Positions 1 to 10,155 are shown, counted from the stretch's first letter. The stretch is 64,000 nucleotides of DNA from an uncultured Devosia sp. (GCF_913055165.1 NZ_CAJXJS010000001.1:124001-188000), one strand, 5' to 3'. A program made the numbers and translations. The notes: generated from the sequence alone by a model not told the origin.

Positions 1-10
1 GATCGACGAC

Positions 11-448
11 CTACTGGCCTTTGGTCGGTTCGTCCTCGAAGATCACTACGCCCTTGCCCGGGTGTTCTCGATAGTGGGCCAGTCGGGATTGCAGTGAACC
101 GACATGCAACTCGAGCTTATGCCCGTCCGGGTCAAGGAAGTAGGTCGAGGCACCTTCGCTCCGATTGTCTTTCCATATGGTACTGGCGGCGGACACCCGG
201 GAGCTCAGTTCATCGTAGAATTCTTCAGCAACGCTAAGCGCGATGTGGGTGTAATCCGGGTGAGGCGACGACCGCACATGCTCGTCGTGAGACAAGCATA
301 GCCACAGCGATCCGGCTTCCAAATATGCACCCTCCGACCATACCGCGCGGACGGCGCAGCCGAGGACGTCACGGTAGAATGCAAGCGAACGCTCGACGTC
401 AGCCACAGCTAATGTGATGTGGTTCAGTCCGCTTACGCCTATGCTCAT
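11..448 (-). CDS. fosA: FosA-type fosfomycin thiol transferase (VOC superfamily)
   Basis: A 145-residue VOC-fold enzyme that would open the fosfomycin epoxide with a thiol in the cytoplasm. Counting from MSIGVSGLNH, the metal ligands of FosA are all present (His10, His68, Glu113), as are the catalytic Thr12 and the substrate/K+-loop residues Lys93, Ser97, Ser101 and Arg122. These sit at nearly constant offset from the Pseudomonas FosA numbering, so I call FosA rather than a generic glyoxalase. Length fits the family (about 135). In-frame starts also exist at 460 and 493; none has a convincing ribosome site. An ABC efflux operon starts divergently about 260 bases away. Confidence 0.85.
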   Translation of the reverse strand: MSIGVSGLNHITLAVADVERSLAFYRDVLGCAVRAVWSEGAYLEAGSLWLCLSHDEHVRSSPHPDYTHIALSVAEEFYDELSSRVSAASTIWKDNRSEGASTYFLDPDGHKLELHVGSLQSRLAHYREHPGKGVVIFEDEPTKGQ

Positions 449-711
449 ATTCAACACCATGCACGCTTGATCCGTGTCCGTTATCGGACACACCAGTTAG
501 TACATCAATGGCCGCCATGCGGTCGGATGTGCGGGGCCATGGCGCCAGCGCCGCGCCTTGACTGTCGTCACCAACCGGAAGCCTGCGCTTTGCCTCGGCA
601 GACCTTGATCGGCAATGATCGGCGCACGGGCCTAGTCAGCCGCCGGCCGCCGTATTGCCCTTGATTGACTATGGTCAATGTCATGCTCGCAATGCAGAGC
701 AAAATGGCCGC

Positions 712-1482
712 ATGATGCATGGCGAACCGATAGCAGCCGCAAGCTTGGGGGAAGAGGGGGCGGTCCCTGCCGCCACATCACTGCCGCTTGTGTGCACCAG
801 CAAACTCACCAAGATCTACAGGATGGGCGAAGTCGAGGTGTTGGCGCTGGACGCGGTGGATTTCGCTGCGTCGGCGGGTGAGTTCGATGTGATCCTTGGG
901 CCCTCCGGTTCGGGAAAGTCGACCTTCCTCAACCTTATTGGTGGTCTCGATACGCCGACCTCGGGCGAAGCCTGGTTCCAGGACCACCAGTTGGCAAAGG
1001 CCAGCGAAGCGGCGTTGACGCGCTACCGCCGCGACCATGTCGGCTTTGTCTTCCAGTTCTACAATCTGGTCCCCAGCCTGACGGCCCGCGAGAACGTGAA
1101 GCTGGTCACCGAGATTTCGCGCAGGCCCATGCGACCCGAGGAAGCGCTCGAACTGGTTGGCCTGTCGGACAGGATGGACCATTTTCCGGCGCAACTTTCC
1201 GGAGGCGAGCAGCAGCGGGTTGCCATCGCCCGCGCTATCGCCAAGCGGCCCGACTTGTTGTTGTGCGACGAACCCACAGGCGCACTGGATTCCAAAACCG
1301 GCGTGGTGGTCCTTGAGGCGCTGCTTCGGGTGAACGCCGAGTTCGACACGACCACGCTGGTCATCACCCATAATGTGGCCATCCGCGAGATCGCCCACCG
1401 CGTCGTCAATTTCGCCAATGGGCGGATTGTTTCGGTCGAGACGAACCAGACACGTCTCCCCGCTTCCGCGATAAGCTGGTGA
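712..1482 (+). CDS. ABC transporter ATPase, MacB/LolD-like efflux family
   Basis: Cytoplasmic ATPase of a tripartite export system, 256 residues. Walker [10 protein letters not shown] is at 63-71, the signature LSGGEQQR starts at 162 and Walker [13 protein letters not shown] starts at 182, all intact and typical of the LolD/MacB group. The frame opens earlier at a TTG (655), but ATG pairs at 712/715 give a normal N-terminus. The permease starts seven bases after the stop and an adaptor follows, so the three form one operon. The ligand is not evident; the absence of lipoprotein-sorting genes argues against Lol and for drug or small-molecule efflux. Confidence 0.85.
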   Translation: MMHGEPIAAASLGEEGAVPAATSLPLVCTSKLTKIYRMGEVEVLALDAVDFAASAGEFDVILGPSGSGKSTFLNLIGGLDTPTSGEAWFQDHQLAKASEAALTRYRRDHVGFVFQFYNLVPSLTARENVKLVTEISRRPMRPEEALELVGLSDRMDHFPAQLSGGEQQRVAIARAIAKRPDLLLCDEPTGALDSKTGVVVLEALLRVNAEFDTTTLVITHNVAIREIAHRVVNFANGRIVSVETNQTRLPASAISW

Positions 1483-1488
1483 TGCGCC

Positions 1489-3849
1489 ATGAACGCGCTG
1501 CACATCAAGCTGATCCGCGAATTGCGCCGCCTCTGGGCCCAGGTGGCGTCCATTGGCCTGGTCATCGCCGCCGGCGTGGCGGCCTTGATCATCGGCATGG
1601 GCACGTATCAGTCCCTCGAAAAGACCCGGGCCGACTACTATGCACGGAACAACTTCGCGGACGTCTTCGCCAGCGTGGCCCGCGCGCCCCGATCCCTGCT
1701 GCCGGCGATTGGTGAGCTGGACGGCGTCCTGGTCGTGGATGCGCGCATCGTCAGGCTCGCCCCCGCCGATGTCGAGGGCCTTGCCGAGCCCGCCTCGGTG
1801 CTCCTGATTTCTCTTCCAGCGGGCCCCCAGCCGCTCAACCAGCTTCACTTGCGCAGCGGGCGGCTCCCCGAAGCCGGCCAGACCACTGAGGCCGTCGTGA
1901 GCGAGGTCTTTGCCACCGCGCGGGGCCTGGTGCCCGGCTCTCGCCTCGATGTCGTCATGAACGGCACGCACCGTTCGGTCACCATCACCGGCATCGCGCT
2001 GGCGCCAGACTATATCTATGCCATGACGCCGGGCGACATCATGCCCAGCGAGGGTCGTTTCGGGGTGCTGTGGATGCCCGAAGCCACCATTGCGGCGACC
2101 TATGACCTGACCGGTGCCTTCAATACGGTGTCCCTCAAGCTGGCACCCGGCGCTGCCACGAACACCATCATCGCGGGCCTCGATCGCCTGCTTGCCCCCT
2201 ATGGCGGCCAGGGCGCCTATGGACGCAGCCAGCAGACCTCGCATGTGTTCCTTGACGCGGAACTGACGCAGCTGCGCGGCATGAGTGCCGTGCTCCCACC
2301 AATTTTTCTCGTCGTGGCGGCGTTTCTGGTCAACATGACGCTGACCCGCCTCATCGCCCTTGAGCGGGAGCAGATCGGGCTCCTCAAGGCGCTGGGCTAC
2401 GGCTCCTGGAGCATCGCCTGGCACTATGTCGAGTTCGTGCTGCTGATCGCCGTGCTGGGGATTGTCGCCGGCTATGGCTTCGGCATCTGGGCCGGTAACG
2501 CGCTCACCGTGCTCTATGCGCGCTACTACAGCTTCCCGGTGCTGACATTTAGCCGCGACCCGGCCATCTATGTCATTGCGGCCGCGGTGACCATGGGTGC
2601 GTCCGTCCTGGGCGCGGTGCGCGCCGTCCGCCAGGCGGCATGGCTGCCACCGGCTGTCGCCATGATGCCGCCCGCGCCGCCGGTCTATCGCCGGATATTG
2701 GGTGCCCGCAATCCATTCCATCTTGAGGTGCCGCAACGCTGGATCATCGCCTCGCGGCATCTGCTGCACTGGCCCTGGCGAACAGCCGGCGGCGTGGTGG
2801 GCCTGGCCCTGGCCACGGCCATCCTGATCGGCTCGCTCTGGTCGGTGGGCGCCATCAACTACATGGTCGACTATACGTTCAATCGCACGGAACGGCAGGA
2901 CGGGACCATCACCTTCCTCGGTTCCAGGCCGGCCGCAGCGCTCTATGAGGTCGCTCGGCTTCCGGGCGTCCTGGCGGCTGAGCCCTTCGCAAGCCTGGGC
3001 GTGGAGATCAGCAAGGGGCCGGTCAGCCGGCGCATTGGCCTCACCGCCTATGCGGGTGGGAGCGACCAGACCCGGCTGCTCGATGACCGGTTCCGGCCCG
3101 TCGTCTTGCCCGAAGAGGGCGTCATCATCAGTCGATCGCTGGCGCGGCTGCTCAGGGTCGGCCTCGGTGACAGCGTTGAGATCAGGCCGCTCGATGGCGG
3201 CGGGCAGACATATTCTGTCAGTGTCGCAGGGTTGATGGAGGGCTATCTCGGCCTCGCCGCCTATATGGACCTCGAGGCCCTCGACACGCTTCTGGGCCGC
3301 TCGCCGCAGATATCGGGCGTCAATGTCGAGATCGATGAAAGGCAGCAAGCCGAGCTGTTCGCCGCGCTCAAGGCGACACCGGCATTGGGCATGATCAGCC
3401 TCCGCTCGGTCGCGCTCGAGCGCTTCCGCGAAACCATGGCGCAGAACATGTTCGTGATGATCGGGGTGCTCCTGGCCATGGCCGGGGTCATCGCCTTTGG
3501 TGTCGTCTACAATTTCGCGCGCATATCGCTGTCCGAGCAGGGGCGTGAAATGGCGAGCCTGCGCGTGCTCGGCTTCAGCCGCGGTGAAGTCTCGATGCTG
3601 CTGCTATCGGAAATTGCGATGGTGACTCTGCTCGCCCAGCCCATCGGCTGGTTGCTTGGGATTGGCTTGGCGCGCGGCATGGTGAGCAGCTTCTCGAGCG
3701 AACTCTTCACCATGCCCCTGGTGCTCGAACTGGACGTCTTTGTCTATTCCACGGCCGTGGTCATGGCGGCCGCGGGGCTCTCCGGCCTGGTCGTGCGACG
3801 CCGCATTGACCGTCTCGACATGATCGCTGTGCTCAAGACGAGGGAATAG
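1489..3849 (+). CDS. FtsX-like ABC transporter permease
   Basis: Inner-membrane permease of 786 residues with the duplicated FtsX arrangement: an N-terminal helix (about 17-40), a large extracytoplasmic domain, a three-helix FtsX core (about 265-385), a second helix and periplasmic domain (about 430-650), and a closing helix set near 655-775. This double-FtsX layout is seen in DevC/YknZ/MacB-type exporters rather than in single-module LolC proteins. It lies between the ATPase and a HlyD-like adaptor on the same strand with only a few bases between stops and starts, so it is the membrane channel of that system. Confidence 0.82.
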   Translation: MNALHIKLIRELRRLWAQVASIGLVIAAGVAALIIGMGTYQSLEKTRADYYARNNFADVFASVARAPRSLLPAIGELDGVLVVDARIVRLAPADVEGLAEPASVLLISLPAGPQPLNQLHLRSGRLPEAGQTTEAVVSEVFATARGLVPGSRLDVVMNGTHRSVTITGIALAPDYIYAMTPGDIMPSEGRFGVLWMPEATIAATYDLTGAFNTVSLKLAPGAATNTIIAGLDRLLAPYGGQGAYGRSQQTSHVFLDAELTQLRGMSAVLPPIFLVVAAFLVNMTLTRLIALEREQIGLLKALGYGSWSIAWHYVEFVLLIAVLGIVAGYGFGIWAGNALTVLYARYYSFPVLTFSRDPAIYVIAAAVTMGASVLGAVRAVRQAAWLPPAVAMMPPAPPVYRRILGARNPFHLEVPQRWIIASRHLLHWPWRTAGGVVGLALATAILIGSLWSVGAINYMVDYTFNRTERQDGTITFLGSRPAAALYEVARLPGVLAAEPFASLGVEISKGPVSRRIGLTAYAGGSDQTRLLDDRFRPVVLPEEGVIISRSLARLLRVGLGDSVEIRPLDGGGQTYSVSVAGLMEGYLGLAAYMDLEALDTLLGRSPQISGVNVEIDERQQAELFAALKATPALGMISLRSVALERFRETMAQNMFVMIGVLLAMAGVIAFGVVYNFARISLSEQGREMASLRVLGFSRGEVSMLLLSEIAMVTLLAQPIGWLLGIGLARGMVSSFSSELFTMPLVLELDVFVYSTAVVMAAAGLSGLVVRRRIDRLDMIAVLKTRE

Positions 3850-3851
3850 AA

Positions 3852-5042
3852 ATGGTGGGTCGCATCATCAGCATAGCCGTCGTTGCCCTCATTCTGGCCG
3901 GTGCGGCCTGGGCCCTGTGGCCCCGGCCGGTGGCGGTGGAGGTGGCCGTGATCGGGCGCGGCAGCCTCGCCGTGACCGTGGAAGAGGAAGGCATTTCGCG
4001 CATAAGGGAGGTCTATCGTGTGACCGCCCCGGTTGCTGGCCGACTGGTGCGCATCGATATCCACGCCGGCGATCCGGTCACTCCCGGGCAGACGGTGGCC
4101 GTCATCGAGCCGGCACCGCCTGGCCTGCTTGACGAACGCTCGCGCCTGATCGCCGAAGCCGCCGTTGCGGCAGCCGAGGCCGCGGTGCAACTGGCCGAAG
4201 CGTCGCTGTCGGAAGCGCAGGCCCGCGCCGGTTATGCCGACGCCGACGCGACGAGAAAGGCGGCTCTGGCCGAGCGCGGCGTCGTTTCCGCCCAGGTCAA
4301 CGAGCAGGCCACGCTTGCCCTCTCTATGGCAAACCGGGATGTCCAGGTTGCGCAGGCAACGCTGGCCATGCGCCAGCAGGATCTCGAAAGCGCCCGCGCC
4401 ACGCTTATCCAGGGCAGCGCCGCCACGCCGGCCGGCCAATGCTGTGCGAATGTGCCCAGCCCCATTGCGGGGCAGGTTTTGACCGTTCTCACCGAAAGCG
4501 AACAGGCCGTGCAGCCGGGCACGCCCCTCATGGACCTGGGGGATCCGGCCAATATGCAGGTCGTGGTGCAGGTTCTGTCTTTTGACGCGGTGCGGATCCC
4601 GGCGGGTGCGCCCGCCACGATCAGGAATTGGGGCGGGGAACCGCTGCAGGCGCGCGTCAGCAGCATCAGTCCCTCCGCCGTGACCAAAGTCAGTGCCCTG
4701 GGCATCGAGGAGCAACGCACCGAGGTGGTCCTTGACCTGCTCGACCCGCCCCAGGTCTGGTCGCGGCTGGGGCACGGCTTCCGGGTCGTGGCAGACATCG
4801 TTGTCTGGGAGGGAAAGGACAGGGTGCTTGTCCCCATTGCAGCGCTGTTCAGGGACGCAGACCAATGGGCCACGTTCCGCGTGCTCGACGGCAAGGCCAT
4901 GCTGTCTCCCATCCAGCTGGGCCCGAGGAATGGCGATTTCGGTGAAGTTTTGAGTGGTCTTGAACCGGGTGATGTTGTCGTCACGCATCCCGGCGACACG
5001 GTGGTGAATGGTGGACAAGTCGAAGTCACCAGTGCTCCCTGA
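3852..5042 (+). CDS. HlyD-family periplasmic adaptor (membrane fusion protein)
   Basis: Periplasmic adaptor of the preceding ABC exporter, 396 residues. It has one N-terminal membrane helix (about 5-25), a lipoyl half-motif (VAGRLVRIDIHAGDPVTPGQ), an alanine-rich alpha-helical hairpin (about 95-190) rich in Ala/Glu heptads, the returning lipoyl strand (PSPIAGQVLTVL) and a beta-barrel. It starts two bases after the permease stop, preceded by AGGGAA. An outer-membrane TolC partner is not encoded here. Placement after ATPase and permease is the reverse of the usual macAB order. Confidence 0.85.
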   Translation: MVGRIISIAVVALILAGAAWALWPRPVAVEVAVIGRGSLAVTVEEEGISRIREVYRVTAPVAGRLVRIDIHAGDPVTPGQTVAVIEPAPPGLLDERSRLIAEAAVAAAEAAVQLAEASLSEAQARAGYADADATRKAALAERGVVSAQVNEQATLALSMANRDVQVAQATLAMRQQDLESARATLIQGSAATPAGQCCANVPSPIAGQVLTVLTESEQAVQPGTPLMDLGDPANMQVVVQVLSFDAVRIPAGAPATIRNWGGEPLQARVSSISPSAVTKVSALGIEEQRTEVVLDLLDPPQVWSRLGHGFRVVADIVVWEGKDRVLVPIAALFRDADQWATFRVLDGKAMLSPIQLGPRNGDFGEVLSGLEPGDVVVTHPGDTVVNGGQVEVTSAP

Positions 5043-5216
5043 ACCAAGGCTGCAACCGGTTCACCTGGCGGGTGTTGCGCGCCTCGGCACCAGCTTGGGA
5101 ACCAAAAGACCGGATCTCGCCGGTGCATCACGGAAAATGTGGATCTAAGCAAGGAACAGACACTCGCGTCGTTGTGACGGAATGCTGTGACACCAGCAAT
5201 TTCAATGGGTTAGGAA

Positions 5217-5306
5217 TGGCGGAGAGAAAGGGATTCGAACCCTTGAGACGGTTCCCCGCCTACACACTTTCCAGGCGTGCGCCTTCGACCACTCGGCCAC
5301 CTCTCC
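5217..5306 (-). tRNA. tRNA-Ser (anticodon GGA)
   Basis: Read on the minus strand, the sequence begins GGAGAGGUGGCCGAGUGG, has CUGGAAA at the anticodon (GGA), a long variable arm typical of class II serine tRNAs, GGUUCGAAUCC in the T-arm and ends with discriminator G followed by an encoded CCA (5217-5219). The acceptor stem pairs 7 of 7, counting one G-U. It reads UCC/UCU serine codons. Confidence 0.97.
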
Positions 5307-5558
5307 GCATCGCTTCTGACCGGTCTGGAAAGGCCGGTATCGCGGATCCCCGAGGGGCCGCTGCGAGCGAGGCGCAATATACTCATCATCGTTTGCGACG
5401 CAAGGGATCACTTGGCGGCGTCACAGATTGTTTTTCGGGCACGCCAGCCCCACATGCTGGCTGACCTTGTGGCGCGCCGGAGCGCGTGGCACAAGACTAG
5501 CGTGCCTGGCAGTGGAACGAACCGGGGGCGGTTCGATTTGATCAAGCCAGCATAGGGA

Positions 5559-5888
5559 ATGTGGATGCGGCTTGTCTTGCGAGTATTGGGCACCTGGCTG
5601 ATCGGCCTGGCGCTGATTTTTCTTGTCGTGGATGGCACAAAGTCATTGGCGGCCAATGCATTGGTCCTGACCAGCCTGGGAGAGGCCTGGACGCAATTGC
5701 ATCCGCCCAGCATTGAGGCGGTGAGCGGGTTTTTTGAAAGCCGGTTCTTTGCCGATCTGCTCGACGCCGCGATGCAGACGCTCCTGACCTATCCGGCCTT
5801 TGCCGTGCTGGGCGTGCCTGGAATTGTGATAGCCTTGATGGGCCGCCGTCCGCGCCGCGAGCGCTTCCTGCGCCAGGAGCAGCTATGA
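5559..5888 (+). CDS. small two-helix membrane protein, unknown function
   Basis: A 109-residue protein with a hydrophobic N-terminal segment (about 5-25) and a second one (about 78-95) followed by a strongly basic tail (RRPRRERFLRQEQL), predicting two membrane helices with both ends in the cytoplasm. I recall similar short proteins in other Hyphomicrobiales but know no function. The start could also be the Met two codons downstream. It is codirectional with msrA, 70 bases away. Confidence 0.6.
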   Translation: MWMRLVLRVLGTWLIGLALIFLVVDGTKSLAANALVLTSLGEAWTQLHPPSIEAVSGFFESRFFADLLDAAMQTLLTYPAFAVLGVPGIVIALMGRRPRRERFLRQEQL

Positions 5889-5958
5889 TCCAGGGCCGGC
5901 CCGTCCGGCGTAACCGTTTCAGGGTCGCAACCGAATAGAGGGCTGAAAGGAGCATCAC

Positions 5959-6615
5959 ATGTTCTTCCGCCAAAAGCCGACCACTATCCCCAGCCCCGCC
6001 GAGGCGCTGCCGGGGCGCGAACAGGCCATGCCGGTCGCCGCGGACCACTTCGTCAACGGTGCCGCGCTCAAGGGCCCCTATCCCGAGGGAAGCGAGACGA
6101 TCTATTTTGGCCTGGGCTGTTTCTGGGGTGCCGAACGCCTGTTCTGGAAACTGCCGGGCGTGCTGGTCACCGCCGTTGGCTATCAGGGCGGGCACACGCC
6201 CAACCCGACCTATGAAGAGGTCTGTTCGGGGCGCACCGGCCATACCGAGGCGGTCATGGTGGTCTATGATCCCGACCGGATCAGCCCGGACAGCCTGCTC
6301 AAGACGTTCTGGGAGGAGCACGACCCGACCCAGGGCATGCGACAGGGCAATGACGTGGGCACGCAATACCGCTCGGCCATCTATACCACCACGCCCGAAC
6401 AGGCCGACGCGGTGGCCAGCAGCCGTGCCGCCTATCAGCGCGCCCTGGACGCCCGCGGATTGGGCCCGATCACCACCGAAATCGCGCCGGCTGGACCGTT
6501 CTATTTCGCCGAAACCTATCACCAGCAATATCTGGCCAAGAACCCCAATGGCTATTGCGGCCTGGCCGGCACCGGCGTCAGCTGCCCGATCGGCACCGGC
6601 GTTGCGGCCCAATGA
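5959..6615 (+). CDS. msrA: peptide-methionine (S)-S-oxide reductase
   Basis: Repairs oxidised methionine (S-sulfoxide) in proteins using thioredoxin. The catalytic motif GCFWGAER places the nucleophile at Cys54; resolving cysteines are near the C-terminus (Cys200, Cys209) in [11 protein letters not shown], as in longer bacterial MsrA enzymes. The 218-residue length, with about 45 residues before the domain, fits that subclass. AAAGGAG precedes the ATG by a normal distance. No msrB lies beside it. Confidence 0.95.
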   Translation: MFFRQKPTTIPSPAEALPGREQAMPVAADHFVNGAALKGPYPEGSETIYFGLGCFWGAERLFWKLPGVLVTAVGYQGGHTPNPTYEEVCSGRTGHTEAVMVVYDPDRISPDSLLKTFWEEHDPTQGMRQGNDVGTQYRSAIYTTTPEQADAVASSRAAYQRALDARGLGPITTEIAPAGPFYFAETYHQQYLAKNPNGYCGLAGTGVSCPIGTGVAAQ

Positions 6616-6684
6616 CAGGCGCCCGACCGAGCAGATCAAGGGCGCTCTGCAGCAGCAGGGCGTCCTCGGCTGACCGCGCCCCGT

Positions 6685-8475
6685 TCAAGGCGTGATGGCA
6701 TAGACCTTGAGCGGCCCGCCTTGCGAGATGTCTTCCAGCCATGGCGGCGGGGTCCCGGCGGCGAGCAGGTTCAGCACCGTTCCCGGCTGGTCGAGCCCAG
6801 GACCGCGCATTTCAGGCATCGCCGGACAGGTGACCAGCAGGTCAAGGCCGCGAGCGGCGGCGATCTGCCGGGCCTCTTCGGCCGGCCGGTTGAAGAAGCG
6901 GAACGCGTCGAGCACGCCTGCCTCATTGCGGTGATAGGGTGCTGCCACCACCGCATGGGGCGTTTCCAGCAGCAGGTGCGAGCCCAGGTCGATCGGGTTC
7001 ATCACTGTGGTTGGCGGCAAGGCGCGCAGCTCGGCAAAGGCTTCGCTGGCAAGGCAGGGTATCTTGCTGGCCCGTGCGGCGCTCAGTGCCTGGGCCCGCC
7101 CGTCCGGTAGCAGGTTCATTACCCCGCCAACCACGAGGCTGAGCACAACGCCGGAAAAGACCAGCCAGGTTCCCATCAAGCCCAATGCCGGCAAGATGCG
7201 TGGACGGGCGAGATAGACCTGCCGGGCGCTGACAATCAGCCAGGCGGCGGCGGGAATGGTCGGCACGATCGTCAGGCGCGCCCCGCGGATCTGTGCCAGC
7301 ATGATCAGGGTCGTGCATCCCAGAAACACCAGCAGCGTCAGCCAGCCCAGGCGTTTGCCGGGCTCTCGCCAGAAAGCCAGCACTGCGGCGGCCAGGGCCA
7401 GGAAGACCGGGGCACCCACGGTAATGGCATAGGCTGGCAGGTCGAACAGCGAGGTGTGCCAGGGCTTGGCTTCGACGATTGCGGCAATCCAGTTTTCCTG
7501 CAGCCAGGGGTCGAGCGCCGCATAAGGCCCGCCCAGGCATTGGGGATAGACAAGTGCCACGACCGCGCCCGAGGCGAGCCCCAGAACGCCCAGCAGCGCC
7601 AGTCGCCACATTGCCCGTCGCGGTGGTGGCAGCAGTGAAACCCCGCCAAAGGCCAGGCCGACCAGCAGGCCCGCAAGGACAAAGACCGGCGAGATCATGT
7701 CGCAGGCCGCCTCCAGCCAGCGCGCCGGTGGCCGGGTCAGGACCAGCATGAGGGCCAGGCCGCCACCCAGCCCGAGGCCGAAGCGCCAGAGCGTGCGGGC
7801 GCGACCGGGATCGAAGACATATCCCAAACCGAAAGCGAGGATGGCGGCGACGACAACCGGGGCCGCCTCCAGCGCCACCGAAAGCGACATGGCAGCGAGA
7901 AGGCCGGCGATCCACGCTGCACCCGGGCGGCGCAGGGCGATCAGGCTGGCCAGCAGGGTTGCCATGGATAAGAGAATGATGACGTTGTGATGGTCCACCC
8001 GGCCCGGGACGAACTCGGCCAGGATCGCGGGGCTCAGAACCGGCAGGACCACGCCCGGCAGCAGGCCTGCCCGTCCGACCAGTTCCATCGTCGTGCGGGT
8101 GCTCAGCCATAGCAACCCACCGAGCAGCAGGACCGGCCAGACGGCCCCCGTGAACAACAGGGCATTGGTCGGATCGGTGAAGCGGCCGGCCAGCCACAAA
8201 AGTGCGGCCAGAGGCAGGTCGATCAACCGCGACCAGTGGATTTCCGCGCCAAACGGCGTGTTGAGCCGGTGTTGGGTAAGGTCGTACCAGCCTTGCCCGG
8301 CAAGGAAGTCGCGGACCACCACCATGCGCATCGCATCGTCCGTGTCCACAAATAGCGGCATGCCGGTATTGGTCACCAGGCCACGCCAGAGCAGGGCGGT
8401 TGCCGCCAGCACCCAGATACCGGCAATCCACAGCCAGTCGTATCGCCCGGCATTGGGCTGGATTGGATCAGACAC
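6685..8475 (-). CDS. polytopic GT-C-like membrane protein
   Basis: About 596 residues with a dozen or so hydrophobic segments. Two acidic motifs suggest a GT-C glycosyltransferase fold. The first is FVDTDDAMRM soon after the first helix, where these enzymes carry metal-binding acids in the first external loop; HWSRLIDLP follows. The second is GRVDHHN later, reminiscent of the DHH-type motif in some STT3 proteins. Such proteins may use polyprenyl-linked sugar donors. I infer the fold from motif placement only; acceptor and donor are unknown. The start is taken at a GTG (8475) with GAGAG upstream; another GTG lies at 8523. Confidence 0.6.
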   Translation of the reverse strand: MSDPIQPNAGRYDWLWIAGIWVLAATALLWRGLVTNTGMPLFVDTDDAMRMVVVRDFLAGQGWYDLTQHRLNTPFGAEIHWSRLIDLPLAALLWLAGRFTDPTNALLFTGAVWPVLLLGGLLWLSTRTTMELVGRAGLLPGVVLPVLSPAILAEFVPGRVDHHNVIILLSMATLLASLIALRRPGAAWIAGLLAAMSLSVALEAAPVVVAAILAFGLGYVFDPGRARTLWRFGLGLGGGLALMLVLTRPPARWLEAACDMISPVFVLAGLLVGLAFGGVSLLPPPRRAMWRLALLGVLGLASGAVVALVYPQCLGGPYAALDPWLQENWIAAIVEAKPWHTSLFDLPAYAITVGAPVFLALAAAVLAFWREPGKRLGWLTLLVFLGCTTLIMLAQIRGARLTIVPTIPAAAWLIVSARQVYLARPRILPALGLMGTWLVFSGVVLSLVVGGVMNLLPDGRAQALSAARASKIPCLASEAFAELRALPPTTVMNPIDLGSHLLLETPHAVVAAPYHRNEAGVLDAFRFFNRPAEEARQIAAARGLDLLVTCPAMPEMRGPGLDQPGTVLNLLAAGTPPPWLEDISQGGPLKVYAITP

Positions 8476-8604
8476 GCTTGGGTTCTCTCTGCTGCGGCCG
8501 GGACGCAGACCATGGAATAGCACGCGTTAACAGCCCGTGCAGTGGACGTTGCGGCCCGAACCCGAAAGTTGGATTATCCCGACCTGCTGGCAGGAGGACA
8601 ACGC

Positions 8605-8982
8605 ATGACTGACGCACCCGGCCTCGGCCCCATTGGCCAGATTGCCCGCACCGTGGGTGATATTGCCGCAGCCAGGCACTTCTATGACGAGCTGTTGGGC
8701 TTACCGTTGCTCTATGAGTTCCCGGGCATGGCCTTTTTCGATCTGGGTGGCACGCGGCTCTATTTGCAGGAGGGCGAAGCCGGCCGGTCTGAATCCATCC
8801 TCTATTTCCGCGTCGCTGACATTGCCGCCAGCCATGCGCACCTCGAACGCAAGGGTGTCAAATTCCTGCAGCCGCCGCATTGTGTGCACAGGCATGCCGA
8901 TGGCCTTGAGGAATGGCTCGCCTTTTTCGCCGATCCCGAAGATCGTCCGCTGGCGCTGATGGCTCAGCAGCGTCCCGCCTGA
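8605..8982 (+). CDS. VOC/glyoxalase-superfamily protein
   Basis: A 125-residue single VOC module of the methylmalonyl-CoA epimerase/glyoxalase type: IGQIARTVGDIAAARHFYDE at the start, a FDLGGTRLYL strand and a second beta-alpha-beta-beta-beta unit from about 60. The ATG at 8605 is preceded by AGGAGGA at 8592, which decides it over an upstream GTG. The first metal-ligand His common in glyoxalase I is replaced by Gln (GQIA), so the reaction cannot be assigned. Confidence 0.75.
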   Translation: MTDAPGLGPIGQIARTVGDIAAARHFYDELLGLPLLYEFPGMAFFDLGGTRLYLQEGEAGRSESILYFRVADIAASHAHLERKGVKFLQPPHCVHRHADGLEEWLAFFADPEDRPLALMAQQRPA

Positions 8983-9066
8983 AGGTCGAGCGCAGAAAAG
9001 CGAATTTCGCTAACCACTTGCCAACTATTGCCAGTTCAGGATGAAGGTGGACGCAGGGTCTGCTCA

Positions 9067-10149
9067 GTGGACGCAAAAATAGACAAGATCTGGACTTTAC
9101 CGGAAACCGATCCGGTCAAGGCACTGGCGCCTATCCGGCGGCTGGTGGTTGGCGCATTTCTCGGATCGCTTCTGGCGGGGTCGGTTCTGGTTGCCTCGAC
9201 CCTGCATGTCATGTCGACCACTGACAACCTCTCCATGGCTGACGAGCGTGCCCGCGCCGCAGAGATCGTCGATATCCTGGTTACGCTGCCCGCCGAGGAG
9301 ATTGCCCCGGCGCTGGAGAGCCTGGCGCCTGTCGCCGGTTTGCGCGATCTGACCCTTTCACCCGCGCCCGCGTCAGACGACTATGTGCAATCCCTGCCGC
9401 TGCTCTCCGGTCCGTTGGGCAGCCACTTCCTGACCTGGACCGCCGACCGCCCGGGACTGTTCCTGTTCAACAATTATGCCCCCTTGCGGGTGCCGCTGAT
9501 GCTGGCCCTGATCGGCAGTGTTCTGGCGTGCCTGGTGGCCATGTTGCGGCATGTGCGGCGGATCGAGAGCGAGCGCGTCGCCGCCCAGAGGCAGGCCATG
9601 CGCGACCATCTGACCGGCCTGCCCAATCGGCTGGCGCTGGAGGGCGAGATGGCCCGGCTGAGCTCCGAGCAATGGAACTTTTCGGTGCTGGCGCTCGATC
9701 TCGACCGGTTCAAGCCGGTCAACGACCTGTTCGGCCACCATGCCGGTGACCTGGCGCTGATCGAGGTCGCGCAGCGCCTGGCCGCGCAACTGCATGCCGG
9801 CGAGTTCCTGGCGCGCATCGGCGGCGACGAGTTCGTGGCCATTGTCCATCGGGGCGCGCGCCGCGCCGATCTCACCCAATTGGCGCGCGATTGCATCGCC
9901 GCCATCAGCGAGCCGTTGCGCTCGGTCGGTCCCAATATCTGCGTGGGGATCAGCGTGGGCATTGTCGAAGATGGCCCCAGCCACCCCGCGGCCGCCCTGC
10001 TCAAGCAGGCGGATAGAGCGCTCTACGAGGCCAAGCGTCTCAATGGCGGCGCCTTCTGTTTCGCCGGTGAAAAGGGCTCCTCGCCCTCTCCGGGGCAGGA
10101 AATGCCAGCCCACTTTCACACAGCCGGTTTCCTGGCGCGTACCGCCTGA
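9067..10149 (+). CDS. diguanylate cyclase with periplasmic sensor segment
   Basis: Makes cyclic di-GMP at the inner membrane. It has a TM helix near the N-terminus, an extracytoplasmic segment of roughly 100 residues, a second helix (PLMLALIGSVLACLVAML) and a GGDEF domain. The active loop IGGDEF is encoded at 9817-9834 and DLDRFKPVND is intact, so it should be active. The inhibitory I-site RxxD just upstream is replaced by HAGE, so product inhibition is probably lost. The start is uncertain: GTG 9067 has a weak CAGGG upstream; a TTG lies at 9028. Confidence 0.85.
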   Translation: MDAKIDKIWTLPETDPVKALAPIRRLVVGAFLGSLLAGSVLVASTLHVMSTTDNLSMADERARAAEIVDILVTLPAEEIAPALESLAPVAGLRDLTLSPAPASDDYVQSLPLLSGPLGSHFLTWTADRPGLFLFNNYAPLRVPLMLALIGSVLACLVAMLRHVRRIESERVAAQRQAMRDHLTGLPNRLALEGEMARLSSEQWNFSVLALDLDRFKPVNDLFGHHAGDLALIEVAQRLAAQLHAGEFLARIGGDEFVAIVHRGARRADLTQLARDCIAAISEPLRSVGPNICVGISVGIVEDGPSHPAAALLKQADRALYEAKRLNGGAFCFAGEKGSSPSPGQEMPAHFHTAGFLARTA

Positions 10150-10155
10150 GGCGGA

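Noticed and set aside
655-711. Upstream extension of the ABC ATPase from TTG
   Set aside because: The added 19 residues are not typical of the family and two ATGs at 712/715 give a normal start.
778-3348. 856-codon open frame on the minus strand
   Set aside because: It is antisense to the ABC ATPase and permease genes, is rich in Gly/Arg/His/Asp typical of GC-rich shadow frames, and has no recognisable domain.
5072-5464. 130-codon frame spanning the tRNA
   Set aside because: It crosses the tRNA-Ser gene and contains tRNA-derived sequence in translation.
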